DNA of 64,000 bases from Coriaria nepalensis (Eukaryota > Streptophyta > Magnoliopsida > Cucurbitales > Coriariaceae). Location of the stretch: NCBI GenBank assembly GCA_027186245.1, contig CP114490.1, positions 7,882,501 to 7,946,500 on the forward strand. The letters are read 5' to 3'. Position 1 is the stretch's first letter. Each line of letters opens with the position of its first letter. Below, piece after piece: positions 45,772 through 56,280 of the stretch. Both the position numbers and the translations under genes were made by a program. The notes beneath the pieces are model-generated. The model searched no databases. It was not told the DNA's origin and worked only from the letters and a program-made list of their open reading frames with translations.

Positions 45772-46851
45772 TTGTCCTGCTTGAAAAATGTTTTAGAGGA
45801 GGCAAATCTTATTTTATATAAACATTAAATGGACAAAAATAGATTTGTAATTAAATTTTACGGATCTTTTAAACTTTAATTATTTGAAGATGAAATCCAA
45901 AGTTAGTAAATTTGAATGCTGGCAGCCCAGCAATGCTTAATAGTATGTTTGGTTGGAGGGAAAAGAGGGAAAGAAAAATTTTCCTTAGAAGAAAGGAATG
46001 AGAGAGAAGAGAGTTTAATGTTCTTTTTTAGTGTTTGATTTTTTCTTTTTCTTAAAGAAAATAATGTAAATTTAATGATTTTATAAATGAGATAAATATT
46101 TTTTTAATATATTTATAATTATATTATTTAATAATAAATATTTAGTTATATAATATAATAAATATGACAAAAAATACCATATAAAAAATACTGGTTTCAT
46201 TCCATTTAATCTTTTCACTCCGATTATGGAGGGATAAAATCATCAAAATGGAAGGCAAACTTCCTACCTCCCTCCTCTCCTCCTCTCCTCCTCTCCCTTC
46301 TTAAAAACTCAACAAGGAAATGCAAAGAAAAAGTTATCTTCCTTTTTCTTTCTTTCCAGGCTCCCATCCAACCAAACATATTTTAAGATAATTTTATATA
46401 CAGAATTCAGGAGATATTTTGTAAATAGAACTAAAAAATATGGGTAATCTTGTGCTTGAAAAACTCCTTTTTTTTTTTTTTTTTTAATTTCTTTATGAAA
46501 CTTTTTCTTAATTGAATCAAGAAACACTGGTATACAGATTGAATAGTATGAATTCATTCTCTAATGGAGTCCCTTCCAAGCATTACATTCAATATTGTCT
46601 TGGCATAGTTACAAGAATATCATCACGCTATCCTAGAGCTTAAAATCATGTACAAAAAATCCACATACATATATATATCCAGAGTTTTTCTCTAGTCACA
46701 AACAAAACATCCAATATGGGAGAGAAGATAAAAGAAACCGCCCGCTCGAAAAGGCCAATCTATATGTGATTTCTCCTCGAAAAGCTTAAGACTGAACTTA
46801 TTCTAGACCTTGTTTCATGAGCTTTATGGATCTCTTACTTTAGTCTGTCTT
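45772..46851. other. Spacer and ERU 3' UTR
   Basis: AT-rich; a tcctc-type tandem repeat (about 46273-46300) and a T-tract (about 46470-46485). The last about 250 bases are likely the 3' UTR of the receptor kinase. Confidence 0.5.
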
Positions 46852-49443
46852 TTACCGACCATTAAGATTAGAAAAGTGGGAAAACATCGCTGTTCCTGAG
46901 TGGTCATTAATAACCGGATCTTCGCCACAGCCTTGGCTCTCTTCTGATCGAGATTTAAGGTTGTCATTAGAAATGGAAGCGACAGGACTCACTACCACAG
47001 AAGAGAAGACATCTGAAGTGTTAGAATCGGATGGTTTATTTTCTTCCCCAGTTTTATCCTGTGAGAAAGAATCTTGAAGTTGCAAAGCATACTCCAAGTG
47101 CCACAACACATCTCCCATGGTGGGCCGGTCCACCCCGTAATCCGCTAGACATTTCTCAGCTGCCTCTGCAAACTTTCTCATAGATTCCTTTTTTATCGAA
47201 CCGATAAGAAGAGGATCGATGATTTTTTCCAGTAGACCCTTTCTCTTCCATTGTAATGCCCAATCAGCTAAGTTAACTTGTTCCCTAGGCAATGCCGAGT
47301 TTAGTGCCGGCCTTGCACAAAGTGCTTCAAGTAAGACCACACCAAATGAGTACACATCAGATTTATCTGTCAGTTGTTGTCTTCGGAAATACTCAGGATC
47401 TAAATATCCAAAACTTCCTTTCACTGCGGTGCTAACATGACCTTGACCAATCGGTGCATCTTTAGACAATCCGAAGTCAGCTACCTTGGCTGTGAAGTTA
47501 TTATCTAACAAGATGTTTGTTGTCTTCACATCTCTATGAATAATACCTTGATTTGTGCCGGTGTGAAGGTAATGCAACCCACGAGCCGCTCCAATACAAA
47601 TCTCTAACCTCTTCTTCCATGACAATGGGGGTAAGTCCTTGCCGTAAAGGTGATCTCTTAAAGGTCCATTGGACATGTACTCGTAGACTAATATCATCTC
47701 TGTGTTTTCATCACAATACCCAATAAGGGACACCAAGTGCCTATGCCTTAACTTTGAAAGCATTTGAATCTCCGTTTGGAACTCCATAATACCTTGTTCG
47801 GATTGTGGATTCCCTCTCTTAACAGCTACTTTAGTTCCATCATCTATCTCACCGATATAAACATTTCCAAATCCACCTACCCCAATTATCGCATAGGAAT
47901 CGAAGTTCTTTGTGGCTTCTTGTAACTCGGACAGGGAGAAGTAACGGCCAAGGCCGAGAGTTGAGGAGTTGAACATGGTCTTGCTTCCCCCTGTAACACT
48001 CGTATCTCCTGAATATGAAGGAAGCAACCATGAAGAGAAGCTTTTCCTCTTTCGCCAATCTTCAGGCCTTCTTTTCCACTTTATTACCATTGCACCAAGC
48101 CCCACAAAGGCCCCAAACATCATTGAAAACCCAACAGCAGCTACCACAACACGTTGGGACTTATTCACACGCTTTCCATCCTCTCTAAACTCTCCATCCA
48201 AACTATATACCGAATTACTTATTTTCAAAACCTCTAGCCCATTCAAAATGGCATTAAGATCGCCAGTACCTAGTTTTGAAGGACCGATTTGAACCATGAG
48301 TGATCCATTAGACATCATGGAAGAATTAACTACAATATCCTTATAGTATGCAATTGCCAACCCGCCTAACATGTGTGACAAATCCAAATCTGTTATAGCC
48401 GCTTTTCCGTTGAGATAGACATTGAAATATAAGGAATTAAGTGACTTGCTGACAATATCACAAAAATGAAACCGAACTAAATAGCTGAATAATGGATCGG
48501 CCTCAAAGTTCCATGTGACATTGAAGTTCGGTTGGTCTGCTTGTGCATCGGCCATTTCAATAGCACTTGAATAGACACTTTGTGGTGCTATAAATGCCCC
48601 TATTTGCTCTTGTCCTTGTTGGTACTTAACACTTTTCGCATGAACACTTTTTCCCAACACTTCTGATTTAATGTAAGGCTTGTCAGGCACCCAAGACCTT
48701 CCGAGAGAGTCGTTCTGTGATGTTATAAGAGGTCCTCCCATGTTAATTCTATGAACCGTCTCGAAAGCAGATCGAGACAGTCCTTGAAACGGATTTCCGG
48801 GGGAAATGAGCTCAGTGCTTGTGTCTGAGATCAACTTCTTGGGAGCGGAGACAACCTCAATAGCGTTAATGAAAGCAGCTTTGTTCTTCACTGGAGTAAA
48901 CTTGATGGAGACTTTTGGGTCCGTAATATTTATTAGGTACTCTTTGAGAATGTAGTTGGAAGCATTGTTAACATTAAAGGAATGAAGAACATACCTATCG
49001 GTTTTGACACTAAACTTTGCTTGTAGAAGATCAAATTCAGTGCTTTTGATGGGATAGAAATGCAATCGAATCCAATGCCATCCGGGTTCCGACAAATGGA
49101 AGGCATAAGTAGATTCTTGAACAAAAACCCTAGCAGTTAAGTAAATTGGCGAAGGCAAATTAGGTTCCCAGGTAGGGGCCGAAACTTTGAGATCATCTTT
49201 AGCATTTAAAAACATCTTGCTTTGCTCATCAGTTTTAAAAATTCTTCCGTCAGGGAGGTGTGCCAATTCATTAGCACCGCAATCAATGAGGAAATTGTCC
49301 TTGGGAACGTAAGCAGTAGAGGTTGAAAAGCTTGTTCTGGGGATGTGAAAAAAAGTGTAGAGAAAAACCAGGAGGATCTCCGTGGATGAATAAGATGATG
49401 ATGAAGACAAAGAAAGACTCTGTTTTTTCTTTACCATCTCCAT
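46852..49443 (-). CDS. ERU: CrRLK1L malectin-like receptor kinase, ERULUS/At5g61350-like
   Basis: One exon, 863 codons, as usual for CrRLK1L genes. Order: hydrophobic signal segment (about 22-40), extracellular malectin-like region with two malectin folds (about 45-410), transmembrane helix about 432-454 (VVVAAVGFSMMFGAFVGLGA), then a Ser/Thr kinase with glycine loop GVGGFGNV (521-528), Lys542 in VAVKR, HRDVKTTN with Asp638, DFG with Asp656, and GYLDPEYFRRQQLTDKSDVY. All catalytic residues are present. The segment STLGLGRYFSLSELQEATKN is what I recall of At5g61350 (ERULUS/CAP1), which controls calcium-linked tip growth of root hairs; other family members (THESEUS, HERK, FERONIA) are less similar there. 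RALF-type peptides are the known ligands of the family; the ligand here is unknown. ATG at codon 3 is an alternative start. Confidence 0.93.
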   Translation of the reverse strand: MEMVKKKQSLSLSSSSSYSSTEILLVFLYTFFHIPRTSFSTSTAYVPKDNFLIDCGANELAHLPDGRIFKTDEQSKMFLNAKDDLKVSAPTWEPNLPSPIYLTARVFVQESTYAFHLSEPGWHWIRLHFYPIKSTEFDLLQAKFSVKTDRYVLHSFNVNNASNYILKEYLINITDPKVSIKFTPVKNKAAFINAIEVVSAPKKLISDTSTELISPGNPFQGLSRSAFETVHRINMGGPLITSQNDSLGRSWVPDKPYIKSEVLGKSVHAKSVKYQQGQEQIGAFIAPQSVYSSAIEMADAQADQPNFNVTWNFEADPLFSYLVRFHFCDIVSKSLNSLYFNVYLNGKAAITDLDLSHMLGGLAIAYYKDIVVNSSMMSNGSLMVQIGPSKLGTGDLNAILNGLEVLKISNSVYSLDGEFREDGKRVNKSQRVVVAAVGFSMMFGAFVGLGAMVIKWKRRPEDWRKRKSFSSWLLPSYSGDTSVTGGSKTMFNSSTLGLGRYFSLSELQEATKNFDSYAIIGVGGFGNVYIGEIDDGTKVAVKRGNPQSEQGIMEFQTEIQMLSKLRHRHLVSLIGYCDENTEMILVYEYMSNGPLRDHLYGKDLPPLSWKKRLEICIGAARGLHYLHTGTNQGIIHRDVKTTNILLDNNFTAKVADFGLSKDAPIGQGHVSTAVKGSFGYLDPEYFRRQQLTDKSDVYSFGVVLLEALCARPALNSALPREQVNLADWALQWKRKGLLEKIIDPLLIGSIKKESMRKFAEAAEKCLADYGVDRPTMGDVLWHLEYALQLQDSFSQDKTGEENKPSDSNTSDVFSSVVVSPVASISNDNLKSRSEESQGCGEDPVINDHSGTAMFSHFSNLNGR

Positions 49444-50140
49444 CTCCTCCTGGTTGAGGAGATGTCAATCAAAAAATGGTCAAAGACAGGAAAATGGTTT
49501 CTTCTTCTTGTTTAATTTCTTGATCGGGAGGGGTGAATATCTATAATGGGGTTTGGATTCAAAATGTTGGTTAAAGTTTCCTAAGATTATAAGTGGAGGA
49601 AAATATAGGAAGCCAGAATTAACAAAAAGGCAATTCGTTAGTTTTTACCTGTTGAGTAAGCTTTATTTTCCAATATGGTGATTCTGCTATTCCTTTTTGG
49701 CGCTCTCTTTTCTTCTCATGTCACCAACAAACTAACGGTCATGACGAACAATATTTGAATTGGTCAAAACTCTAGTGTTGAAACTTGAAACAGTTGTCCT
49801 AGATTCACTTGGAGGTGATTTGTGCCCATTGTGCAGCTCAAGTGGTTGGAAAAAAATATACAACAGATCATATCAAGTTTTTCTGTTAGGTCTAAGAAAA
49901 ATGCAGATAGAACAAATTACGTAACTAATCTAACATATAATAAGATTATACTTATAACGCATACTTTACATTATGAGACAAACTAAAATTCACAATAAGA
50001 GAGACCTATTCTTCCTAACCTTTGCAGACAGAAATTTATTACAACACACAATAAGCGGTAAAACTAGCAACGGAAAGACAACATATACACATCAGCATTA
50101 CATTCCCATGTATGCGTGCGCGCGCGTGTGCGTGGACAGA
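49444..50140. other. ERU upstream region
   Basis: Promoter and leader of the receptor kinase (minus strand), then AT-rich spacer up to the end of the dehydrin locus. A tgcgtgcgcgcgcgtgtgcg alternating purine-pyrimidine tract (about 50113-50133) lies just past the dehydrin stop and could adopt Z-DNA. Confidence 0.5.
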
Positions 50141-50341
50141 TCAATTGGTTTGGTGTGAATGTTGACCAGGCAATTTTTCCTTAATCTTCTCCATCATGCT
50201 CTTCTTTTCATGCTACTCAACGCAAACGGAAATGGTGGTGCTCTTGGCGGCTCCGCCACTCATCTCATGTGTCGTCGGATCATCCTTACTGCCTTCCTCC
50301 CGTTAGCGTTTCCTTTATTTTCTGAGTCAGTCCCTTCTTCC

Positions 50342-50990
50342 TGTTAGAATTTCAGGGTGGAGACCAAAAAGAAAAAAAATACACTTTATTTTATGATAAA
50401 ATTTGATTACTTGCCAAAATACAAGTTTTTTATTTTTCATTAATATTCAATAAAGATATGATTACAAATCTGAAAAAATAAGAATTAAAGTTAAAGTAAA
50501 GTAAGACATCTCTAATCAATTAGGATTAGATGAAACAAAACGAAATAGACATTAATTGAGTACATAGCACACAAAAGTAACTAAAAACAATAAAATGCAA
50601 AAGCTGATTCTGTAAAAAAATAGCTTTTTGCTTTGTGCTAAAACATCAAAAGTGAGATGATGGACTTTGACATGCTTGATCTCAAAGTTTGAGGTCCAGC
50701 CAACCTAAACAAACTTGCTTGAGGTCAGAACAGCTCAATTTGAGGTCAAAAATGCACTAAAACAGAAAATTTCACAAGGCCAAACTCTTTAAAACAGTAA
50801 AAATAAGATTATGCATAAAGTTGAGTTTTAATGATTTGATCACTTTCAAACCAATTGCAACAAGTCATAAATGATGAGAGGAAGCTAATGGAATTGGAGT
50901 CAATGCATTTGGATTAGGGAGTAAAAAAATCAATGTTTTTGGCTAATTTTTAATTGTGAAGTCACTAACCAAACAAGTAATCTTCAAACA
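50342..50990 (-). repeat. 3' LTR of the dehydrin copia element
   Basis: 649 bp. Plus-strand ends are TGTTAGAATTT... and ...TCTTCAAACA, the inverse of the TG...CA rule. It is bordered by the flank repeat cttcttcc on the left and the PPT complement ctcctcctt on the right. Confidence 0.92.
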
Positions 50991-53900
50991 CTCCTCCTTG
51001 AATGTTTTGTGAGTGACTCCTAACTTACATTTGAAGTAATCAAACTTGACCCTGAAGAGAGGCTTGGTAAATATGTCAGCATTCTGATTTTCAGAATTGT
51101 AATATTCCAACCTTATTTCTCCATTTTTGATAAGCTCCCTAATCACATGAAACTTAATCAAAATGTGCTTTGTATTTCCAAACTGAATTGGATTATCAGA
51201 TATGGTTGCAGATTGACTATCACAGTAGATAATTGTAGGATCCAATTGAATGAAACCAAGATCTTTCATCATTTTCCTTATCCAAGTTGTTTGATTGGCT
51301 GCTGAGACAGCTACAATGTACTCAGCTTCAGCCTTTAATTGAGCAACTACTTGCTGTTTCTTGGAGCTCCAACAGAAGACCCCTAAGCCAAGTGAGAAGC
51401 AAAAGCCACTTATGCTTTTCATGTCATCAATTGATCTAGCCCAATCATTGTCTACATAGCCATGTAAATTCAATTCTCCCTTCTCATACCAGATTCCATT
51501 AGATGAGGTGCCACTTAGATATCTCAACATTCTCTTGGCAGCCCCATTATGCATTTGAGTTGGCTCATGCATGAATCTAGAGAGTAAGCAAGTAGCTTGC
51601 ATAAGATCAGGCCTTGTTGCTGTTAGGTACATAAGACCTCCTATGAGACTCCTAAAGCTTATTGAATCCACCCTTTCTGAACCATCAGATTTGGATAACG
51701 TTTCACCAATAATTAGGGGAGTGGAAACATGTTTATAGTATTCCATCTTGAACCTTTTCAAAAGGTCATTAGCATACTTTGCTTGAGATATGAAGATCCC
51801 ATTAGATAGTTGGAGAATCTCCATTCCAAGAAAGTATCTCATGCTTCCAAGATCATTCATCTCAAATTCTATTTTCATATCAGATTTCAATTTTTCCACT
51901 AAGTTAGACTCACACGCGATCACCAACAAGTCATCAACATATAAATATACATTGTTTGATGATGTAGAGGGTTTGATCACTCTCACTCCTCAGAAAGCCT
52001 TTGCTGATGAGGTAGCTATTGATTCTTGCATACTAAGCTCTTGGAGCTTGTTTCAGTCCATATAGAGCTTTGTGAAGTCTATACACTTTATCTTCCTTTC
52101 CCATTGTGATGAATCCCTCAGGTTGAGCCACATAAATCTCGTCCTCTAGGTAGCCATTAAGGAAGGCTGACTTGACATCAAGTTGATCAATTTTCCATCT
52201 TTTTGAAGCTGCAATAGCTATTAGCATTTTGATTGTATCCAATCTAGCAACTGGAGCAAATGTGTCTCCAAAATCAACTCCATGTTGTTTTGAATATGCC
52301 TTGACAACAAGTTTTGCTTTGTGCCTCTTGATGGTTCCATCTGGATTGACTTTAACCTTGTAAATCCACTTCACCCTAATGGTTTTCTTGCCTTCTGGTT
52401 TCTTGGTCAGTTTCCAAGTCTCATTCTTATTGATTGTGGAAATCTCCTCATTCATTGCTTGTTTCCAGTTTGGATCACCTTTGGCCTCTTCATAACGGCT
52501 AAGTTCTGAGATGGCCAAGTTGCATCTTTGATACACATCATCAATGCTTCTGAACCTTGGATTTTCAGGTTCATCCTCTTCATCGGACAAATGTTCAGAT
52601 TGCATAGCTTGCTCCTTCATCAATAATTCTAAGCTTTCTTCATCTTCATTGTCCCATTTGAGGCTTGCTAACTCATCAAAGGTTACATCCCTATTGACCA
52701 TAACCTTGTTGGACTTTGGGTTGAAAACTATATATCCCTTACTTTCAACACTATAACCAACCAGCACACGCTTTTCTAATTTTTCAGATAGTTTATCCCT
52801 CTTGGCATTAGGGACATGGATGAAGCAAATTGAACCGAATACTTTGAGATGAGAGGCAAAAGGTTTGAGGTTGAACCATGCCTCATATGGAGTTTTTCCC
52901 TACATAGCTTTGGTAGGATGTCTATTCAGTAGATGCACAGAGGTGAAGGCTGCCTCAGTCTAAAACCTTTTAGAGATCTTCTTCTCAAACAATATGCTTC
53001 TAGACATCTCCATTATGGTTTGATTTTTTCTTTCAACAACCCCATTTTGCTGAGGTGAATAAGGCATTGTAAATTGGTGGACAATGTCTTGAGTTTCACA
53101 AAAATGTTTGAACTCAGTTGAGTTGTATTCCCCTCCATTATCAGTGCTTAAGACTTTGATTTTCTTTTCTGACTAAGCTTCAATTAAGGCTTTGAACTTC
53201 TTGAATAGCCCGAACACTTCTGATTTGTTCTTGAGAAAGTAAATCCAACCATACTTTGTTTGATCATCTATAAATAGTCGAAAGAATTTGCTGTTGTTCA
53301 AGGAGGGAACCTTAATAGGTCCACATACATCGGAGTGAACAAGCTGAAACTTCTCAAATGCCCTATTAGCTTGGTTGATAGGAAAAGGCTTCCTCTTCAT
53401 TTTTCCGAATTGACAGTATTCACAAATTTCAGTTTGAACTTGCAATTTTGGAATGTCTTCAACTAGCCCTTTTGAGCTCAAAATGCTAAGTTTCCTTAAG
53501 TCACAGTGGCCATATTTTTTATGCCAAGGCCATGATTCATCAGCTTTGCTCATCATAGCCTTATGATCACCATTTTCCCAATTTAGAGAAAAGCTATTGT
53601 TGTTGATCTTGGCCTGAGCAATCAGCTTCATATTGGAATCTAGGATTATGCAATATTCATCTCGGAAGGTAAGACAGTAGCCACTCTTCATAATTTGCCC
53701 CACACTGAGAAGATTCTGATCCAGATTAGGAACATAAAGAACATCTTTGATTGTCCTTGCTCCATTGCTTGTCTTGACAGAAACAGTCCCTCTTCCTTCT
53801 GCCTTAAGAGTTTCACCATTTCCTACAATGAAATTTGTCTTGCTTGACATGTCTAGGTTGAGAAACAAGTCTTTGTTGAAGGTCATGTGACTTGTGCATC

Positions 53901-54969
53901 CACTTTCAATCAACCATTCATGCCTTTGTCTTGGTCTTTTGGCTTGTGTGACCATGAAAGCATTTTCTTCATCTCCAACATGATTTGCTTGCTGAGATTT
54001 GTGATTTTCTGTTTCATACTTCTTTTTTTCGCACTCCTTCTCCACATGACCGAATCTTTTGCAATAGGAGCATTAAGGTTTGCCCTTGTTCCAACAAGTC
54101 TTTTCAAAGTTCCCCTTTCTCTTGCAAATAGTGCAAGTGTGTTCCTTCTTCTTGCTTGCAGAATTTGAAGGTTTGAAGCTACTGCCTTGATTGTCCCTTT
54201 TCCAAGGTTTTTTCTAATTTGCAAAGAAAACACCTTCTGTAGTTGCATCTTTCCTATTTGAATGTCTCTTCTCATTTGCTTGAAGTGAACCTACGAGTTC
54301 ATTCATGGTCAGTTTGGATAGATCTTTGCTTTCCTCTATAGCATCTACTTTTGAGTCAAATTTGGAAGGCAAGCTCACCAACACTTTGTTCACGATGGAG
54401 CTTTCAGTAATGTCACTTCCTAGCATTCTCATTTGACTCACATTCTCATTTAGCTTATCCACATAAGCCTTGATAGGTTCACCATCTTTCATTCTTAGAG
54501 CTTCAAAGTCTCTTCTTACAGTGAACAAGTTGACAACTCTAACTCTTTTGGTTCCATGGAATTCAGCTTGAAGCGTATCCCACACTGATTTGTCATTTTT
54601 TAGGCCAAGAATTATTGTGTGAATCTCATTCGAAATGGCAGATTGGATTACTGTAAGGGCTCTATAGTTCTTCAATCTATTTTCCTTGTCTGCTTTCAGT
54701 TGGTTGACTGTGAAGTGCTCATCTTCAGCAAGAGGTTCATAGCTTTCTTCCACTGCTTCCCATAGATCAAATGCAATAAGGTAATTTTGCATCTTGTCAT
54801 TCCATATGTGATAGTCTTTTCCACTGAAAACAAGTGGAGAGGGAAGATTCACATTGTTGGAAGATATTTCTCATTTCCTGGTTTTTTGAGTAGGTAAGAA
54901 TCTGTTTTTTTTAATCGAGAGAAAGAATGGATGATGATCAGGCCCCTTAAGAATTAAGCTCTAATACCA

Positions 54970-55626
54970 TGTTAGAATTTTGAAGTTGAGAGCAAAAAAA
55001 AAAAAAAAAGAATATACTTTATTTTATGATAAAATTTGCTTACTTGTCAAAATGTAAGTTTTTCATTTTTCATTAATACTTAATAAAAAGATGATTACAA
55101 ATCAGGAAAATAAGGATTATAGTTAAAGTAAATTAAGACATCTCTAATCAACTAAGATTAGATGAGACAAAATGAAATAGACATTAATTGAGTACATAGC
55201 ACACAAAAGCAACTAAAGACAGCAAAGTGCAAAAGCTGATTCTATAAAAAAAAATAGCTTTTTGCTTTGTGCTAAAACACCAAAAGTGAGATGATGAACT
55301 TTGACATGTTTGATCTCGAAGTTTGAGGTCTAGCCAACTTAAACAAACTTGTTGGAGGTCAGAGCAACTTTATTTGAGATAAAAAATGCACTAAAATATA
55401 AAACTTCACAAGACCAAACTCTATAAAACAGTAAAAGTAAAATTAGGCCTCAAGTTGAATTTTAATGATCCGATCACCTTCAAATCAATTGCAACAAGTT
55501 ATAAATGATTAGAGAAAGCAAATGGAATTGAAGTCAATGCATTTAGATTAGAGAGGCAAAAAGTCAATATTTTTTTTATTAATTTCCAATTGTTAAATCA
55601 CTAACCAAACAAGCAATCTTCAAACA
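54970..55626 (-). repeat. 5' LTR of the dehydrin copia element
   Basis: 657 bp with the same ends as its partner. It begins next to the PBS (gctctaatacca on the plus strand) and ends at the second flank repeat, 55627-55634. A longer A-tract near the start accounts for part of the length difference. Confidence 0.92.
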
Positions 55627-56194
55627 CTTCTTCCTTCTCTTCCCACCTTTCCCATCATCCTCCGACTTCCGAATAAAAAACAAATGAAAAGTTGAAACAA
55701 GAGGACGCGGATGAAAAATAAAAGAGCCATCTAACTCGTAAAAATAAATAAATAGTCAACTTTTGAGTATGTAAGATTATCTTGTTTGATCTAGAGCATA
55801 CACACACATATATATGCAGTAATATTAACTCACAGAGCTAGAGCTGCCTGAGCCTTTATTTTGATCCCCACCCTGATCAGATTGGTCCTCCCTCAGCTGG
55901 GGTTGAGCCTGATACCACCTCCAGTGCGGTGGCTACATGGGTGGTTTGCTGGGTGTGAGTAGAGGCTACAGTTCCGGTGAGATCCATAGGGTTGCAATAT
56001 TCGTCAGTTAAGTGAGCAGGGTTCCCATAATCATCTGCAAGTTGAATTGGATGCCCTTGTTCATCTCCAAGATCAGCCATGATTGTTTCTGCTTAATCCA
56101 ACGTATCCTCTCCTCCTCCTCCTTACGGAATTAAGTCGCCGATCCCAAATAAAGCGTGGATAAGTGGAGTGGCCATGGTATTTTGTTGCATGTA

Positions 56195-56277
56195 ACGTGG
56201 TCTTCACACGTGGTTTTGGGACAGTGGATTATGTAAAGCTATATTGCCACGTTAGCTTGAGACTACAGGGCTACGTG
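56195..56277 (-). promoter_or_regulatory. Cluster of four ACGT (ABRE/G-box-like) motifs upstream of dehydrin
   Basis: ACGTGG at 56195-56200, the G-box CACGTG at 56207-56212, CCACGT at 56247-56252 and ACGTGT at 56273-56278, 115-200 bases upstream of the dehydrin ATG. Groups of ACGT-core elements bound by bZIP ABF/AREB factors drive ABA- and drought-induced dehydrin expression in plants, so the site fits the gene. Binding here is inference. Confidence 0.65.
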
Positions 56278-56280
56278 TTC

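Larger units (their letters stand above)
50342..55626 (-). mobile_element. Near full-length Ty1/copia retrotransposon inserted in dehydrin exon 2
   Basis: Read on the minus strand: 5' LTR (55626-54970), PBS TGGTATTAGAGC (54969-54958; initiator Met-tRNA type), gag with UBN2 domain (from 54852, MNLPSPLVFSGKDYHIWNDK), zinc knuckle CSYCKRFGHVEKEC, protease-like EWLIESGCTSHMTF, integrase (IDD..., LSTDNGGEYNS, NGVVERKNQT), RT (LDVKSAFLNGYL, YVDDLLV), RNase H (HGYVDNDWA, ADIFTKPL), PPT AAGGAGGAG, and 3' LTR (50990-50342). Most of pol stays in one frame but has stops at several sites and a frameshift near 52000 with a small RT deletion, so the element cannot act alone. The two LTRs differ at many sites by eye, so the insertion is not recent. 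An 8-base direct repeat, cttcttcc, flanks the element. Confidence 0.95.
50141..56080 (-). pseudogene. Dehydrin (Y-S-K type) split by a retrotransposon
   Basis: Exon 1 starts at ATG 56080 with MADLGDEQGHPIQL and two Y-segments (DDYGNP, DEYCNP). It ends in a Ser run before donor TCT|GTGAGT (55831). Exon 2 resumes after GAAG at about 55671 with SEDDGKGGKRRKK, the end of the S-segment; an intron inside the S-segment is typical of dehydrins. At 55627 the sequence enters the copia LTR. Beyond it, from 50341, the gene continues GLTQKIKET (first K-segment), then PTTHEMSGGAAKST and a last K-segment KSMMEKIKEKLPGQH, with TGA at 50143-50141. Dehydrins are disordered, membrane- and protein-protecting stress proteins. 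Damage besides the insertion: a frameshift in exon 1 before the Ser run (the main frame stops at 55877), a frameshift after the first K-segment, and an in-frame TAG before HEKKS. Confidence 0.88.

Noticed and set aside
47219..48292. Plus-strand frames inside the receptor kinase region
   Set aside because: They are shadows of the ERU coding exon on the other strand.
49973..50347. Two plus-strand frames next to the copia LTR
   Set aside because: The second is antisense to the dehydrin K-segment exon; the first is low-complexity spacer.
54958..54969. Match to tRNA sequence
   Set aside because: It is a 12-base primer-binding site complementary to the initiator tRNA end, not a tRNA gene; no full tRNA fold was found in the window.
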